The position numbers were made by a program, and so were the translations under genes. From the NCBI GenBank assembly GCA_015494775.1, contig WGAP01000081.1, positions 1 to 14,499 on the forward strand: a stretch of DNA of 14,499 bases, in the 5' to 3' direction. Below the pieces are notes generated by a model. It made no database searches. It was given only the letters and a program-made list of their open reading frames with translations, and was not told the DNA's origin. This DNA comes from Flavobacteriales bacterium. GTDB lineage: Bacteria; Bacteroidota; Bacteroidia; Flavobacteriales; Flavobacteriaceae. Positions 6,454-13,960 of this stretch are shown here, in pieces. Numbering within the stretch: position 1 is the stretch's first letter; the number at the start of each line of letters is the position of its first letter.

Positions 6454-9400
6454 TCAGCGGATTTTGAAGTTTTGAATTTTCTTGGAATACGTGTCGAAGA
6501 GTTCCTTGTCGTAGTCTTGCAGGATGCGTAAGGTGTTTTCCAGTTTCATCATTTTGTCTTCGGGGTCGCGGCCCATTTCGCGCAATTGGCGGTGCGACAT
6601 ATTGTTGTAGTAGCGCAAATATTCCAAATAATGCTCCATCGCCTGACGGGCCAATTGCCGTGCTTTTTCCTTTTCGCCCAGCCGGTAATACAGCGCTATA
6701 CCGTCCCAGGTGGAATAGTAGTAGCCGGTGTATTTGACGGGTAATTTGTCGGTGATAATATCCAGGATTTCCTTGGCACGCGTAGTGTCGCCCTTGACGA
6801 GTAAGCTGTCGGCCAGGCGGTAGAATGCCCGGCGGTAAATCAAAGAGTTGCGGCGGGTTTCGGGGTCAAGGTAGATGCCTTTGTTCAGGTTTCGGAAAGT
6901 GATTTTTTTCAAATTGCGATACATGGTGTCCACATCGATACGTCCCAGGTCGTAGCCGTTGGTTTTGGTGCGGATGGGCACCAGTTTGTAGGCCAATCCG
7001 TCCAGTTGGAGGTAATCCTTGGCCCAGAGGTAGTCGGCATCGTTGAAGTTACCGCCGCTAAAATAGATGGGACGTTTCCAGTCGTTATGGGCCAAGAGGT
7101 CGAGCATGGCCAAATGGGACTTATAAAGCGTTTGGCCTTTCAAATCCAGGATAATATGGTCCACGATTTTGGCGCTGTCCTTTGGAGCTACGATGCCATA
7201 GCGCAGCACGTTTTCCTTGTTGACGGGCACGCGCACATAGCGGGTGGGATAAATATAAACCTTTTGGCCGTTGTTGGGATTGATAAAATAGGAGCCCATT
7301 TGTCCTTGGGTTACTTCCTTGTCGCTCAGCACGATGTCGAGGAATTTTTTGATATCGAGTGTGTCTTTGGTGAGCGGTTGGTAGATGATATAATCCCGCG
7401 TTCCATACACATATTTTTTGTGCGGCATGGTAATGGGAAGGCCTTCGGCCTTGTAGGTTTTATTCTTCATTTGGTCGATATACCAGTCGGTGCCCAGCAA
7501 GCTGGTATTGGAAACCTTGACATCGGTGCGATAACCTTCTACTTCCTGGGCATACCAGAGCGGGAAAGTGTCGTTGTCGCCCACGGTAAAGATGACGCCG
7601 TTTTTTTGCACGCTGCCCAGGTAGGCCTTGGCCATTTCGGTGGATGAATATTTATGGCTGCGGTCGTGGTCGTGCCAGTTTTCCTTGGCCAAAAGTACGG
7701 GCACGGCAAAGAAACTCAATAAGTTTACGAGTAAAGCCAGGATTTTAGGATCTAGTTTTATTTTGTCCTTCAACCAATCGTAAAGGGCATATACGCCCAT
7801 GCCAATCCAAATGGTAAAGGTGTAGAACGACAATACCACCGAATAATCCCGTTCGCGGGGTTCGAAAGCACGCACATTGGTGTAGAAAATCACCGCAATG
7901 CCCGTAAACACGAACAGGACAAGAACGGCATAAAAGGTTTTCCAATCGCGTTTGTAGTGATAAAACATTCCGAGCAGGCCCAAAATCAAAGGAAGGAAAT
8001 AATAAACGTTGCGTGACGGATTGTTGCGGTAATCCGAGGGTAAATCCTTTTGCGGAATACGCAAATTGTCGATAAACGGAATACCGCTGATCCAACGTCC
8101 GTGGTTGTCCAAATGCCCTTGGATGTCGTCTTGGCGTCCTACGAAATTCCATAGGAAATAGCGCCAATACATATAGTTGAGTTGGTATTTGACAAAAAAT
8201 ATCAGGTTGTCCAGCAAACTGGGTTTGCGTTTGTTGCCGGGGCGGTAGCCCATAATGTGGTTATAATTTTCGGCACTGGCGGGATCCCACATCCTGGGGA
8301 GCAGACCTTTTTGGGTGCGCGAGAGGTTTTGCTTGGCTTTCTTGTAATTGTTGACAATCACATATTTGCCGTGGACGGTATCTTTTTCGTATTTGGGTTT
8401 GTCGTCCTTGTAGGGTTGTTCGGCATCCAAATCGTAGTAGTAGGCCGTGTAGTAAGGCCCGTAGAACAGATAGGTTTCGCCGTATTGTTCGCGGTTGTAG
8501 TAGGCCAGGAGTTCACGCGCACTGGCCGGATTGTTTTCGTTGATGGGCGGGTGGGCGTTGGAGCGCACCGGAAGCATAATCCAGGACGAAAAACCGATAA
8601 GCAGGTAGAGGAATGACAGGGTAATCACTTCCACAAGGCCCATTTCTCGGCGGCGGGCGTAGCGAAGCACGCGGTAAAAGACGTAGGCCAAAATCAAAGC
8701 GGCGATAAGCGTGCCCGTGTGGAAGGGGAGATGAAAATTGTTGATAAAAAATATTTCCAAATAGGCAAAATATTTCAATACCGAAGGCATCAAGACCTTG
8801 AAGATAATCACCAAAATCAACACCACAATCAGGTTGGCCCAGATAAATTGCTTCCAGGTGGGTTTGGGATATTTCTTGAAGAAGTATAACAAACCGATGG
8901 AGGGAATGGTCAGGAGGGCAAGAAAGTGCACACCGAAGGAAAGCCCGAGGACAAAACTGATGAGGACCAACCATTTGCCTGCCCGCGGACGGTCGATGTG
9001 GCGTGCCCATTTAAGTCCGAGCCAAAAGAGCAGGGCGGTAAGGAAGGCCGCCGGGCCGTAAACTTCGGCTTCCACGGCCGAGAACCAAAAACTGTCCAAA
9101 AACGTAAGCGTAAGTCCGGCAATCACGCCGCTGCCGATAAGGGCGATGCTTTGGGCGGGCGTGGGTTTGTAGTCGTCGGGTTTGTAGTAGGTGAGTAATT
9201 CGATAACCGTCAGGTAAATGAATAATACGGCCAAGGCACTGGTTAAGCTCGATACCAGGTTGATAAAATAGGCCACGTGGTATTTGTCGGGCGAAAAGAA
9301 GGAAAAAATAGCGCCTACCATTTGATAGAGCGGAGCGCCCGGTGGGTGGCCGATTTGGAGTTTGTAGGACGTGGAAATAAACTCGCCCGCATCCCAAAAA

Positions 9401-9504
9401 CTCATGGTGGGTTCGGCCGTAAGGGCATAAACGATAAAAGCCGTCAGGAATACCAGAATGCCGAACAGGCGTTTGACAAAGCGAAAATCATTGAATTTAT
9501 TCAT
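6454..9504 (-). CDS. DUF2723 / TMEM260-like GT-C membrane glycosyltransferase
   Basis: This is a 1,016-residue inner-membrane protein. The N-terminal part carries DUF2723 hallmarks: EPTMSFWDAGEF at 31-42 with acidic Asp38 and Glu41, GHPPGAPLY at 52-60, and FSAVEAEVYG at 141-150. About nine hydrophobic segments lie between 12 and 315, followed by PVRSNAHPPINENNP. Four more segments lie between roughly 505 and 615. The C-terminal 400 residues are soluble and probably periplasmic, ending in TPR-like helices (about 890-980). The family is related to TMEM260, a protein O-mannosyltransferase, so transfer of sugar from a lipid donor to protein or glycan is likely; donor and acceptor are inferred only. 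The length is typical for Bacteroidota. A promoter-like box lies 36 nt upstream, and polA follows after 4 nt. Confidence 0.88.
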   Translation of the reverse strand: MNKFNDFRFVKRLFGILVFLTAFIVYALTAEPTMSFWDAGEFISTSYKLQIGHPPGAPLYQMVGAIFSFFSPDKYHVAYFINLVSSLTSALAVLFIYLTVIELLTYYKPDDYKPTPAQSIALIGSGVIAGLTLTFLDSFWFSAVEAEVYGPAAFLTALLFWLGLKWARHIDRPRAGKWLVLISFVLGLSFGVHFLALLTIPSIGLLYFFKKYPKPTWKQFIWANLIVVLILVIIFKVLMPSVLKYFAYLEIFFINNFHLPFHTGTLIAALILAYVFYRVLRYARRREMGLVEVITLSFLYLLIGFSSWIMLPVRSNAHPPINENNPASARELLAYYNREQYGETYLFYGPYYTAYYYDLDAEQPYKDDKPKYEKDTVHGKYVIVNNYKKAKQNLSRTQKGLLPRMWDPASAENYNHIMGYRPGNKRKPSLLDNLIFFVKYQLNYMYWRYFLWNFVGRQDDIQGHLDNHGRWISGIPFIDNLRIPQKDLPSDYRNNPSRNVYYFLPLILGLLGMFYHYKRDWKTFYAVLVLFVFTGIAVIFYTNVRAFEPRERDYSVVLSFYTFTIWIGMGVYALYDWLKDKIKLDPKILALLVNLLSFFAVPVLLAKENWHDHDRSHKYSSTEMAKAYLGSVQKNGVIFTVGDNDTFPLWYAQEVEGYRTDVKVSNTSLLGTDWYIDQMKNKTYKAEGLPITMPHKKYVYGTRDYIIYQPLTKDTLDIKKFLDIVLSDKEVTQGQMGSYFINPNNGQKVYIYPTRYVRVPVNKENVLRYGIVAPKDSAKIVDHIILDLKGQTLYKSHLAMLDLLAHNDWKRPIYFSGGNFNDADYLWAKDYLQLDGLAYKLVPIRTKTNGYDLGRIDVDTMYRNLKKITFRNLNKGIYLDPETRRNSLIYRRAFYRLADSLLVKGDTTRAKEILDIITDKLPVKYTGYYYSTWDGIALYYRLGEKEKARQLARQAMEHYLEYLRYYNNMSHRQLREMGRDPEDKMMKLENTLRILQDYDKELFDTYSKKIQNFKIR

Positions 9505-9539
9505 AAACGAATCTTTTAGCCGGTGAGATTAAGGTTTTA

Positions 9540-9547
9540 CAAATTTA
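9540..9547 (-). promoter_or_regulatory. Candidate Bacteroidota -7 box for the DUF2723-polA unit
   Basis: On the minus strand TAAATTTG matches TAnnTTTG exactly and would give a leader of about 30 nt before the ATG at 9504. The -33 region holds only a weak TTTTAG about 20 nt upstream. Its position immediately ahead of a large operon makes it more credible than the box at 3457. Confidence 0.45.
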
Positions 9548-9719
9548 GCGTTTTATTCGGTTGCTAAAATGGTGTTACGGGGGATAAACGAAAGGCGAGC
9601 CCGAAAATTTTGTGGAATGAAAATCGAAAAAACGGATTTTCCTGCATATTTTATTGAAATAATCGGCAAAAGGGGGAAAAATATATTGAAGGCGCAGAGT
9701 ATCGAAGCCCCGGCCGGCC

Positions 9720-9765
9720 GGTCATTTCGATACAATTTTTGCTTCGCAAAAATCACTCAATGACC
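9720..9765 (+). repeat. REP-like hairpin unit 4
   Basis: The outer stem GGTCATT/AATGACC (7 bp, 9720-9726 with 9759-9765) and the inner stem ATTTTTGC/GCAAAAAT with a TTC loop enclose TTCGATACA (9726-9734) and CACTCA (9754-9759), which overlap the ends of the outer stem by one base each. It is the most regular of the four units. Its closest relative, at 1260-1305, has lost pairing in the inner part of the outer stem. Confidence 0.75.
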
Positions 9766-9885
9766 TACAAACAAGTGCCTGAGTGCCGGTCGCTTTGATA
9801 AAATCAACTCAAAACTAAGAACTCAATATTCATAACTAAATCCGCGCCAGGGATGGGAGCGGTATGAGCCGCCGGCGGTGCCGAT

Positions 9886-9980
9886 GGTTTTCCGCCCGGC
9901 GGAGGCGCCCGAAGGAAGCCCCACGCACGGGCGCGCGCCCGCGCAAAACCACGGCATCCGCCAAGGCGAATATGAGCGGA
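9886..9980 (+). repeat. GC-rich dispersed repeat, copy B2
   Basis: It matches 3558-3670 in the same orientation: GGTTTTC, then CGCCCGGCGGAGGCG, GCCCCACGCACGGGCG, an AAAACC boundary (9945-9950) and a TGAGCGGA end. It is shorter than B1 in its centre. It forms the GC-rich part of the larger inverted repeat copy A2. Confidence 0.7.
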
Positions 9981-9998
9981 CAGCCCGGTGGGCGCCCG

Positions 9999-10159
9999 GC
10001 GTTGCAGCAAGTATAAAACATTCACACCAAGTCTTGTTCTTTTTGCCGATAACGGCATTGGCCATCCTTGCCATAGCTACGGCTATGCCTTCGGATTGCC
10101 GGCTTTGTTCTCGACAAAAATAACTTCGACTTATCCGACATTTATGCTTGCTGCAACGC
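9999..10159. repeat. Short element with 19-bp imperfect terminal inverted repeats
   Basis: GCGTTGCAGCAAGTATAAA at 9999-10017 pairs with TTTATGCTTGCTGCAACGC at 10141-10159 with a single mismatch, framing 161 bp. Inside are two hairpins: TGCCG-ATAA-CGGCA (10044-10057) and CATAGC-TACG-GCTATG (10072-10087). There is no coding capacity and I see no target-site duplication. It could be a MITE-like remnant or a large structured RNA. Confidence 0.5.
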
Positions 10160-10209
10160 GTGAGGAACGGCCGATGCGAAAGCGCTCCGCCGCTTGAAGC
10201 AGCGGCCGT

Positions 10210-10285
10210 GGCCCCGCCGCGGCGCCGAAGGCGCCGGCGAATTGCCAAAGGCAAGTCGCGCGGGCATTCGCCCGCCGGCGGGGCC
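10210..10285. other. Cloverleaf-like multi-hairpin element
   Basis: A 10-bp stem GGCCCCGCCG/CGGCGGGGCC (10210-10219 with 10276-10285) encloses three perfect hairpins: GGCGCC-GAA-GGCGCC (10221-10235), TTGCC-AAA-GGCAA (10242-10254) and GCGGGC-ATTC-GCCCGC (10260-10275). It lies about 55 nt past the miaA stop on the minus strand. It is not a tRNA: arm and loop sizes are wrong and no conserved tRNA bases are present. Another palindrome, GGGCGCC/GGCGCCC (10295-10310), follows. Confidence 0.55.
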
Positions 10286-10340
10286 CCGAACGCGGGCGCC
10301 CAGGCGCCCAAAAAAGGAATATAATTGAACCGGAAAACGT

Positions 10341-11258
10341 TTAAAGATGCTGCCGGATGTAGGTCATTACTTCATCGGTCAGTTCGCGGGCCGTGTAGCC
10401 GGTGATGTCCCACCAACGGATGTGGGGGTTGCGGCGGAACCAGGTCAGTTGGCGCTTGGCGTAGCGGCGGGTGTTTTTCTTGATTTCGGCAATGACCTGT
10501 TGGCGCGTGGTGCGTCCTTCGAAGTAGGGAAACCATTCGCGATAACCCACGGTTTGCAGGGCGGGGAGATGACGCAGGGGATAGAGGCGGCGGACTTCGT
10601 CTTCCAAGCCGCGGGCAATCATTCGGTCGGTGCGCTGTTCGATGCGCCGGTAGAGTAAGGAGCGTGGCGCTTCGAGCCCGATCCATAAGGAGCGGAAAGG
10701 TCGCAGGGCGGGTTTGCCCGTCCGAAAGGCGCTAAACGGACGGCCGGTGTATCGTATCACTTCCAAGGCGCGAATGATGCGCCGGGGATTTTGACGATCG
10801 ACCTGCGCGTAATAGACGGGGTCACTTTGGCGGAGTTCGTCCAAAAGGGCGGGGAGACCTTGGTTTTGAAGCGTTTGTTCGAGTTCAGCCCGGATGTTTG
10901 CGGGAACATCGGGCATTTCGTCCAACCCTTCGTTGACCGCCCGGAAATACAAGCCCGTTCCGCCGGTCATAATCACGGCCGGGTGATTCGGGAAAAGTTT
11001 TTGGAGCACTTCCAGGGCTTCGCGTTCGAAATCCTTCACCGTGTAGGGCCGGTGAACACTACGGTGTTGGAGCAAATGATGGGGAATGCCTTGGCGTTCG
11101 TCGTCATCGGGAACGGCCGTGCCGATGTGCATTTCGCGATACACCTGACGAGAATCGGCCGAGATGATTTCCGTGTTCAGGCGGCGGGCCAATTCCACGG
11201 CCAGGGCCGTTTTGCCTACGGCAGTGGGGCCCATGAGGTTAATCAACAGGGGTTCCAT
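10341..11258 (-). CDS. miaA: tRNA dimethylallyltransferase
   Basis: This enzyme transfers a dimethylallyl group to N6 of A37 in tRNAs that read codons starting with U, the first step toward ms2i6A. The 305 residues match the usual bacterial length. Visible motifs are the P-loop GPTAVGKT (10-17), SADSRQVY (33-40) with catalytic Asp35, IPHHLL (58-63), the GGTGLY threonine near 101, DRQNPRRIIRALEV in the substrate-binding region, QTVGYREW, and the basic tRNA-contacting stretch KKNTRRYAKRQLTWFRR near the C-terminus. The ATG at 11258 lies 20 nt inside the end of the upstream exonuclease gene, so it is probably the last gene of the udk cluster. No clear intrinsic terminator follows; the downstream gap is full of hairpins instead. 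Confidence 0.97.
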   Translation of the reverse strand: MEPLLINLMGPTAVGKTALAVELARRLNTEIISADSRQVYREMHIGTAVPDDDERQGIPHHLLQHRSVHRPYTVKDFEREALEVLQKLFPNHPAVIMTGGTGLYFRAVNEGLDEMPDVPANIRAELEQTLQNQGLPALLDELRQSDPVYYAQVDRQNPRRIIRALEVIRYTGRPFSAFRTGKPALRPFRSLWIGLEAPRSLLYRRIEQRTDRMIARGLEDEVRRLYPLRHLPALQTVGYREWFPYFEGRTTRQQVIAEIKKNTRRYAKRQLTWFRRNPHIRWWDITGYTARELTDEVMTYIRQHL

Positions 11259-12333
11259 TGAGCTTTTGCACTTTGCGGAATTTGCCTTTTTCCCAATGGC
11301 GCATCACCATCAGCCGGCCGTAGGGGCAGTCGTCCAGCGGAATAAGCCGTTTGTGCAGCGCATCGAAATCGGTGGCCTGCCATTCCAAATCGATGTAGGC
11401 AAAACCTTCGAGCCGGCCGTTGCGTATCAGCAGCACGCTTTGTTCGTAGGCGCGGCGTCCGCGGTCGTAGAGAAGGGCATTGGGCAGGGGGAAATCCACT
11501 TTTTCGTTTACCGGGCGGTAGTCGGCATAGGGCGGAAGGTGGTGGCGGGCGATTTTCCGGGCCAAAATCCGGCCGAGGAAGCGCCCGGGGACGGCTTCGG
11601 TTTCGCTGCGATATATCAGCCGCATCAGTTCGGGATGCGTGGCCATCAGTTTTTCGGCTTTTTGTCGGGGGTTGTGAGCATAGCCCGCGTAGAGCAAGCG
11701 ACCGTTACGGTCGTAGAGCATCAGCACGGCACGTTGGGTGCCTATGCGGTGGAGCAACCAATCCACGCGTTTGGATTGTTTGCGGGGCTTTTGGTTTTGG
11801 GGATAACGAATCAGGGAGCGGGTCAATTCCAGGCCCGGGTCTTTTTGGAGCAACACTTTGAGCACTTCGGCCGTGGCCAAGGCATCACCGAAGGCACGGT
11901 GCCGGTCAGTTACGGGAATGTGCAGGGTTTGGGTCAGGGTTTCCAATCCGTAGCCGTTGAGGCCGGGAATGAGGTGCTTGCTCAAATCGATGGTGTCCAG
12001 CACGGGCATTTCCAGCCGGTAACCCAAACGGGCGTATTCCTTGCGAAGCAAGCCGTAGTCGAAAGCGGCGTTGTGGGCCGTCAGTATGCAGCCGTCGAGC
12101 AGTTGGAGGATGCGTGCGGCCACCTGTTCGAATTTGGGCGCGCGGGCCACCATTTTGGGCGTTATGCCGGTGAGCCGTTGCACGTAGCGGTCGGGTTTTT
12201 TCCCGGGGTTGACCAGCGTGGAAAAAGTGTCCGCGATTTGACCGCCATCCACAATGGCGATGCCGATTTCCATCAACCGGGTGCGCGAGGCGTTGCCGCC
12301 CGTGGCTTCGATGTCGATGACGGCAAACTTCAA
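11239..12333 (-). CDS. DnaQ-type (DEDDh) 3'-5' exonuclease with degenerate GIY-YIG-like C-terminal region
   Basis: The N-terminal domain is an RNase T / DNA polymerase III epsilon-type exonuclease. From a TTG start it has FAVIDIEATGG with Asp7 and Glu9, HNAAFD with Asp92, and HRAFGDALAT with His145 and Asp150, so the metal-binding DEDDh set is complete. The second half (about 190-364) resembles the DnaQ plus UvrC/Cho-like layout of many bacterial proteins: AVLMLYDRNGRLLYAGYAHNPRQK lines up with GIY-YIG sequences. The first Tyr is missing and the Gly is changed, so that nuclease is probably inactive. I chose TTG at 12333 because it overlaps the mutase stop as TTGA. The first in-frame ATG at 12402 would add 23 low-complexity residues that only shadow the mutase gene. 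Its role is probably DNA repair; the substrate is unknown. Confidence 0.85.
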   Translation of the reverse strand: MKFAVIDIEATGGNASRTRLMEIGIAIVDGGQIADTFSTLVNPGKKPDRYVQRLTGITPKMVARAPKFEQVAARILQLLDGCILTAHNAAFDYGLLRKEYARLGYRLEMPVLDTIDLSKHLIPGLNGYGLETLTQTLHIPVTDRHRAFGDALATAEVLKVLLQKDPGLELTRSLIRYPQNQKPRKQSKRVDWLLHRIGTQRAVLMLYDRNGRLLYAGYAHNPRQKAEKLMATHPELMRLIYRSETEAVPGRFLGRILARKIARHHLPPYADYRPVNEKVDFPLPNALLYDRGRRAYEQSVLLIRNGRLEGFAYIDLEWQATDFDALHKRLIPLDDCPYGRLMVMRHWEKGKFRKVQKLNGTPVD

Positions 12334-13637
12334 GGGTGTTGGTTTTTGAGTATTTCCCGTTCGTCGGCTTCGGCCAGGCGGCGGGCAATCACCGGCCGCC
12401 ATAGCGTTTTTTCCTTCCGCCTAGGCACAAAGGCACGGGCCAAGGGTTGAGGAACGGTTTCATCGTCGCGCAGATATTTGTTGGAACCGATGAGCACGCG
12501 GCGGCCATCGTCGTAGGCGGCTTGTTCTTTGGCGGCCGCTTGGTCGATTTTTCGTTGCAGGATGCCTTTGCGCAGATGTTGAACATAGCCGCCGGCCGCT
12601 TGGATTTGCCGGAACAAATCGGCTGTTTTGCGGCTTAATCGTTCGGCCGTTTTTTCCAGGAAATAACTGCCGTGATAGGCATCGGCATGCTTGGCAAAAC
12701 TGGATTCGTGTCGTAGCAGCAGCAATTGATTCAAGGCGAGCCGCTGGCTGTCGTCGTTGCGGGCAAAAAGATAATCGTAGGGCAGGTTGATGATTTCGTC
12801 GGCGCCGCCCATTACGGCCGCCATCATTTCGAAGCCGGTTCGCAGCATATTCATATACGGATCGCGCAGGGTTTTGTTGCGCAAGGTGGGACGGATGCAT
12901 ATTTCCGGCTGCCTGTCGAAAAGTTGGTTCCACAGGTAGCGGAAAGCCCGGAGTTTGGCTATTTCGCCCAGGTAGCGCGTGCCCACGGCCAGGCAGGGAT
13001 AGAGCCGGCCGGCGGGAATGCCTTGTTCGGCAAACCAGGCCGCTTGGGCCAATGCGTAGGCCGATTGTTGCACCATATCGGCGCCGGCATCGGCCAAATG
13101 GGCCGCATCGATTTCTGCGGCCGCATTGCCGTGTTTTTCCAAAAGTCGCAACAAGTTTTCCCGGTCGGTCTTTTGGTTGATTCGCCAATTGCCCGTGCGG
13201 GTCAAATTACCCAGGAGCGACAGACGCACACGGAAACCGCGCTCGGCCAAATCGAATACGGGTTCCCAGTTTCGGCCGCGAGGATGCCAAATCAAGGCGT
13301 CGCGGAAGTCGTTCAATTCCGCAGGAATCCGGTCGGCGGGTGCGGTAAAAAGGTGGATGTTTTCCGCGCCGTGTTGCTGCCGGAAACGTATTTCCCGGGC
13401 CTCGGGAATACGATCGAAACGCGTGCCGATACGAAATGCCGGCGTAGCCGGATGCTTGTGCGTTGCACGGAATTCGTCGCGGTGGTAAAAGGGGCGGATG
13501 TCGATTCCTTCGGGCGTGGGCGTAATCAATGTGGCGTAATCTGCGCCTTTGAGGTCGGCTTGGATTTTTTGCTTCCACCGTAGGGCATCCACCGGCGGAA
13601 AGAGATCGAACAGTTTTTCGTAGGTTTCCTTGCTCAT
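12330..13637 (-). CDS. mutA: Methylmalonyl-CoA mutase small (beta) subunit, lacking B12 domain
   Basis: The large and small subunits together interconvert succinyl-CoA and methylmalonyl-CoA in propionate metabolism. This 435-residue chain matches the TIM-barrel part of the family: RNKTLRDPYMNMLRTG and FEMMAAVMGGADEIINLPYD (about 253-288), then LRHESSFAKHADAYHGSYFLEKTAERLS (about 308-335). It has no C-terminal cobalamin-binding DxHxxG motif. It is therefore the non-catalytic partner and shorter than the roughly 600-residue MutA of other phyla, as is common in Bacteroidota. The catalytic large subunit is not in the window. The ATG at 13637 overlaps the divIC stop (ATGA), and its own stop overlaps the next gene, so both neighbours are translationally coupled. 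Confidence 0.9.
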   Translation of the reverse strand: MSKETYEKLFDLFPPVDALRWKQKIQADLKGADYATLITPTPEGIDIRPFYHRDEFRATHKHPATPAFRIGTRFDRIPEAREIRFRQQHGAENIHLFTAPADRIPAELNDFRDALIWHPRGRNWEPVFDLAERGFRVRLSLLGNLTRTGNWRINQKTDRENLLRLLEKHGNAAAEIDAAHLADAGADMVQQSAYALAQAAWFAEQGIPAGRLYPCLAVGTRYLGEIAKLRAFRYLWNQLFDRQPEICIRPTLRNKTLRDPYMNMLRTGFEMMAAVMGGADEIINLPYDYLFARNDDSQRLALNQLLLLRHESSFAKHADAYHGSYFLEKTAERLSRKTADLFRQIQAAGGYVQHLRKGILQRKIDQAAAKEQAAYDDGRRVLIGSNKYLRDDETVPQPLARAFVPRRKEKTLWRPVIARRLAEADEREILKNQHP

Positions 13638-13960
13638 CGTTGCAAACTGTCGGGGCGTTTTATCAGGTAAATGTCTTCGTTTTTCTTGCGCAGGTAGAAG
13701 ATTTTGCGCGCATATTTTTCCAGGTAATCGTAGCGGTCGAAGTGTTGCAAGAGGTTTTGGTTTTCGCGGATTTCGCGGGCAAGCCGTTGGTTTTCGTCGC
13801 GCAGGTTACGAATTTCACGGCTGAGTTTCCGTTGGTAAAGCACCGAATCGTTGTCGAAAATCAGCAGAATAGTAATGCCGGTGATCACCAGCATCCACAG
13901 TATCCGTTTGGCATCGAACCAAGTCAGGATTTTGGTTTTAATTTCGTTCGCTTTGTTCAT
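13634..13960 (-). CDS. Septum formation initiator (DivIC/FtsB family)
   Basis: A 108-residue single-pass inner-membrane protein of the cell-division complex that links FtsQ and FtsL-type proteins at the septum. It shows a short cytoplasmic N-terminus, one membrane segment at about 19-35 (RILWMLVITGITILLIF), a heptad-rich coiled coil at about 41-75, and the conserved C-terminal pattern YLEKYARKIFYLRKKNEDIYLIK (79-101). Length and layout are typical. The ATG at 13960 lies 23 nt inside udk, and the gene ends in a 4-nt overlap with the mutase gene. I recall an order of udk, divIC and mutase small subunit from other Bacteroidota, which supports the call. DivIC and FtsB names are both used, so no symbol is given. 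Confidence 0.9.
   Translation of the reverse strand: MNKANEIKTKILTWFDAKRILWMLVITGITILLIFDNDSVLYQRKLSREIRNLRDENQRLAREIRENQNLLQHFDRYDYLEKYARKIFYLRKKNEDIYLIKRPDSLQR

Larger units (their letters stand above)
9699..10000 (-). repeat. Dispersed composite repeat, copy A2 (inverted)
   Basis: This is the inverted counterpart of 990-1355. 9699-9758 matches the complement of 1267-1326 with one difference in 60 bp, 9837-9863 matches the complement of 1117-1143 exactly, and 9977-9998 matches the 992-1014 block. Compared with A1 it lacks about 45 bases, leaving only half a hairpin unit near 9770-9785. Its GC-rich half contains the B-type repeat at 9886-9980. It lies in the 836-bp gap 9505-10340, which contains no gene I can support. 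The part from 9548 to 9698 holds nothing else recognisable. Confidence 0.8.

Noticed and set aside
5457..6467. 336-codon plus-strand open frame
   Set aside because: Antisense shadow of the polA 5' nuclease region; no motif and no promoter-like context.
10210..10285. tRNA gene
   Set aside because: The 76-nt cloverleaf shape is suggestive, but stem lengths, loop sizes and conserved tRNA bases (T-loop, anticodon loop) are absent.
9553..10311. Short open frames, up to 162 codons, in the gap before miaA
   Set aside because: They are read-throughs of the dispersed repeats and hairpins; the same pseudo-peptides appear at the other repeat copies.
10295..10316. Intrinsic terminator for miaA
   Set aside because: The GGGCGCC/GGCGCCC palindrome is preceded, not followed, by Ts on the minus strand, so the order is wrong for miaA. 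On the plus strand it is followed by As.
11164..12450. 428-codon plus-strand open frame
   Set aside because: Antisense to the DnaQ-type exonuclease and the 5' part of miaA, both of which have complete family motifs.
12726..13583. 285-codon plus-strand open frame
   Set aside because: Antisense shadow of the methylmalonyl-CoA mutase gene with no family resemblance.
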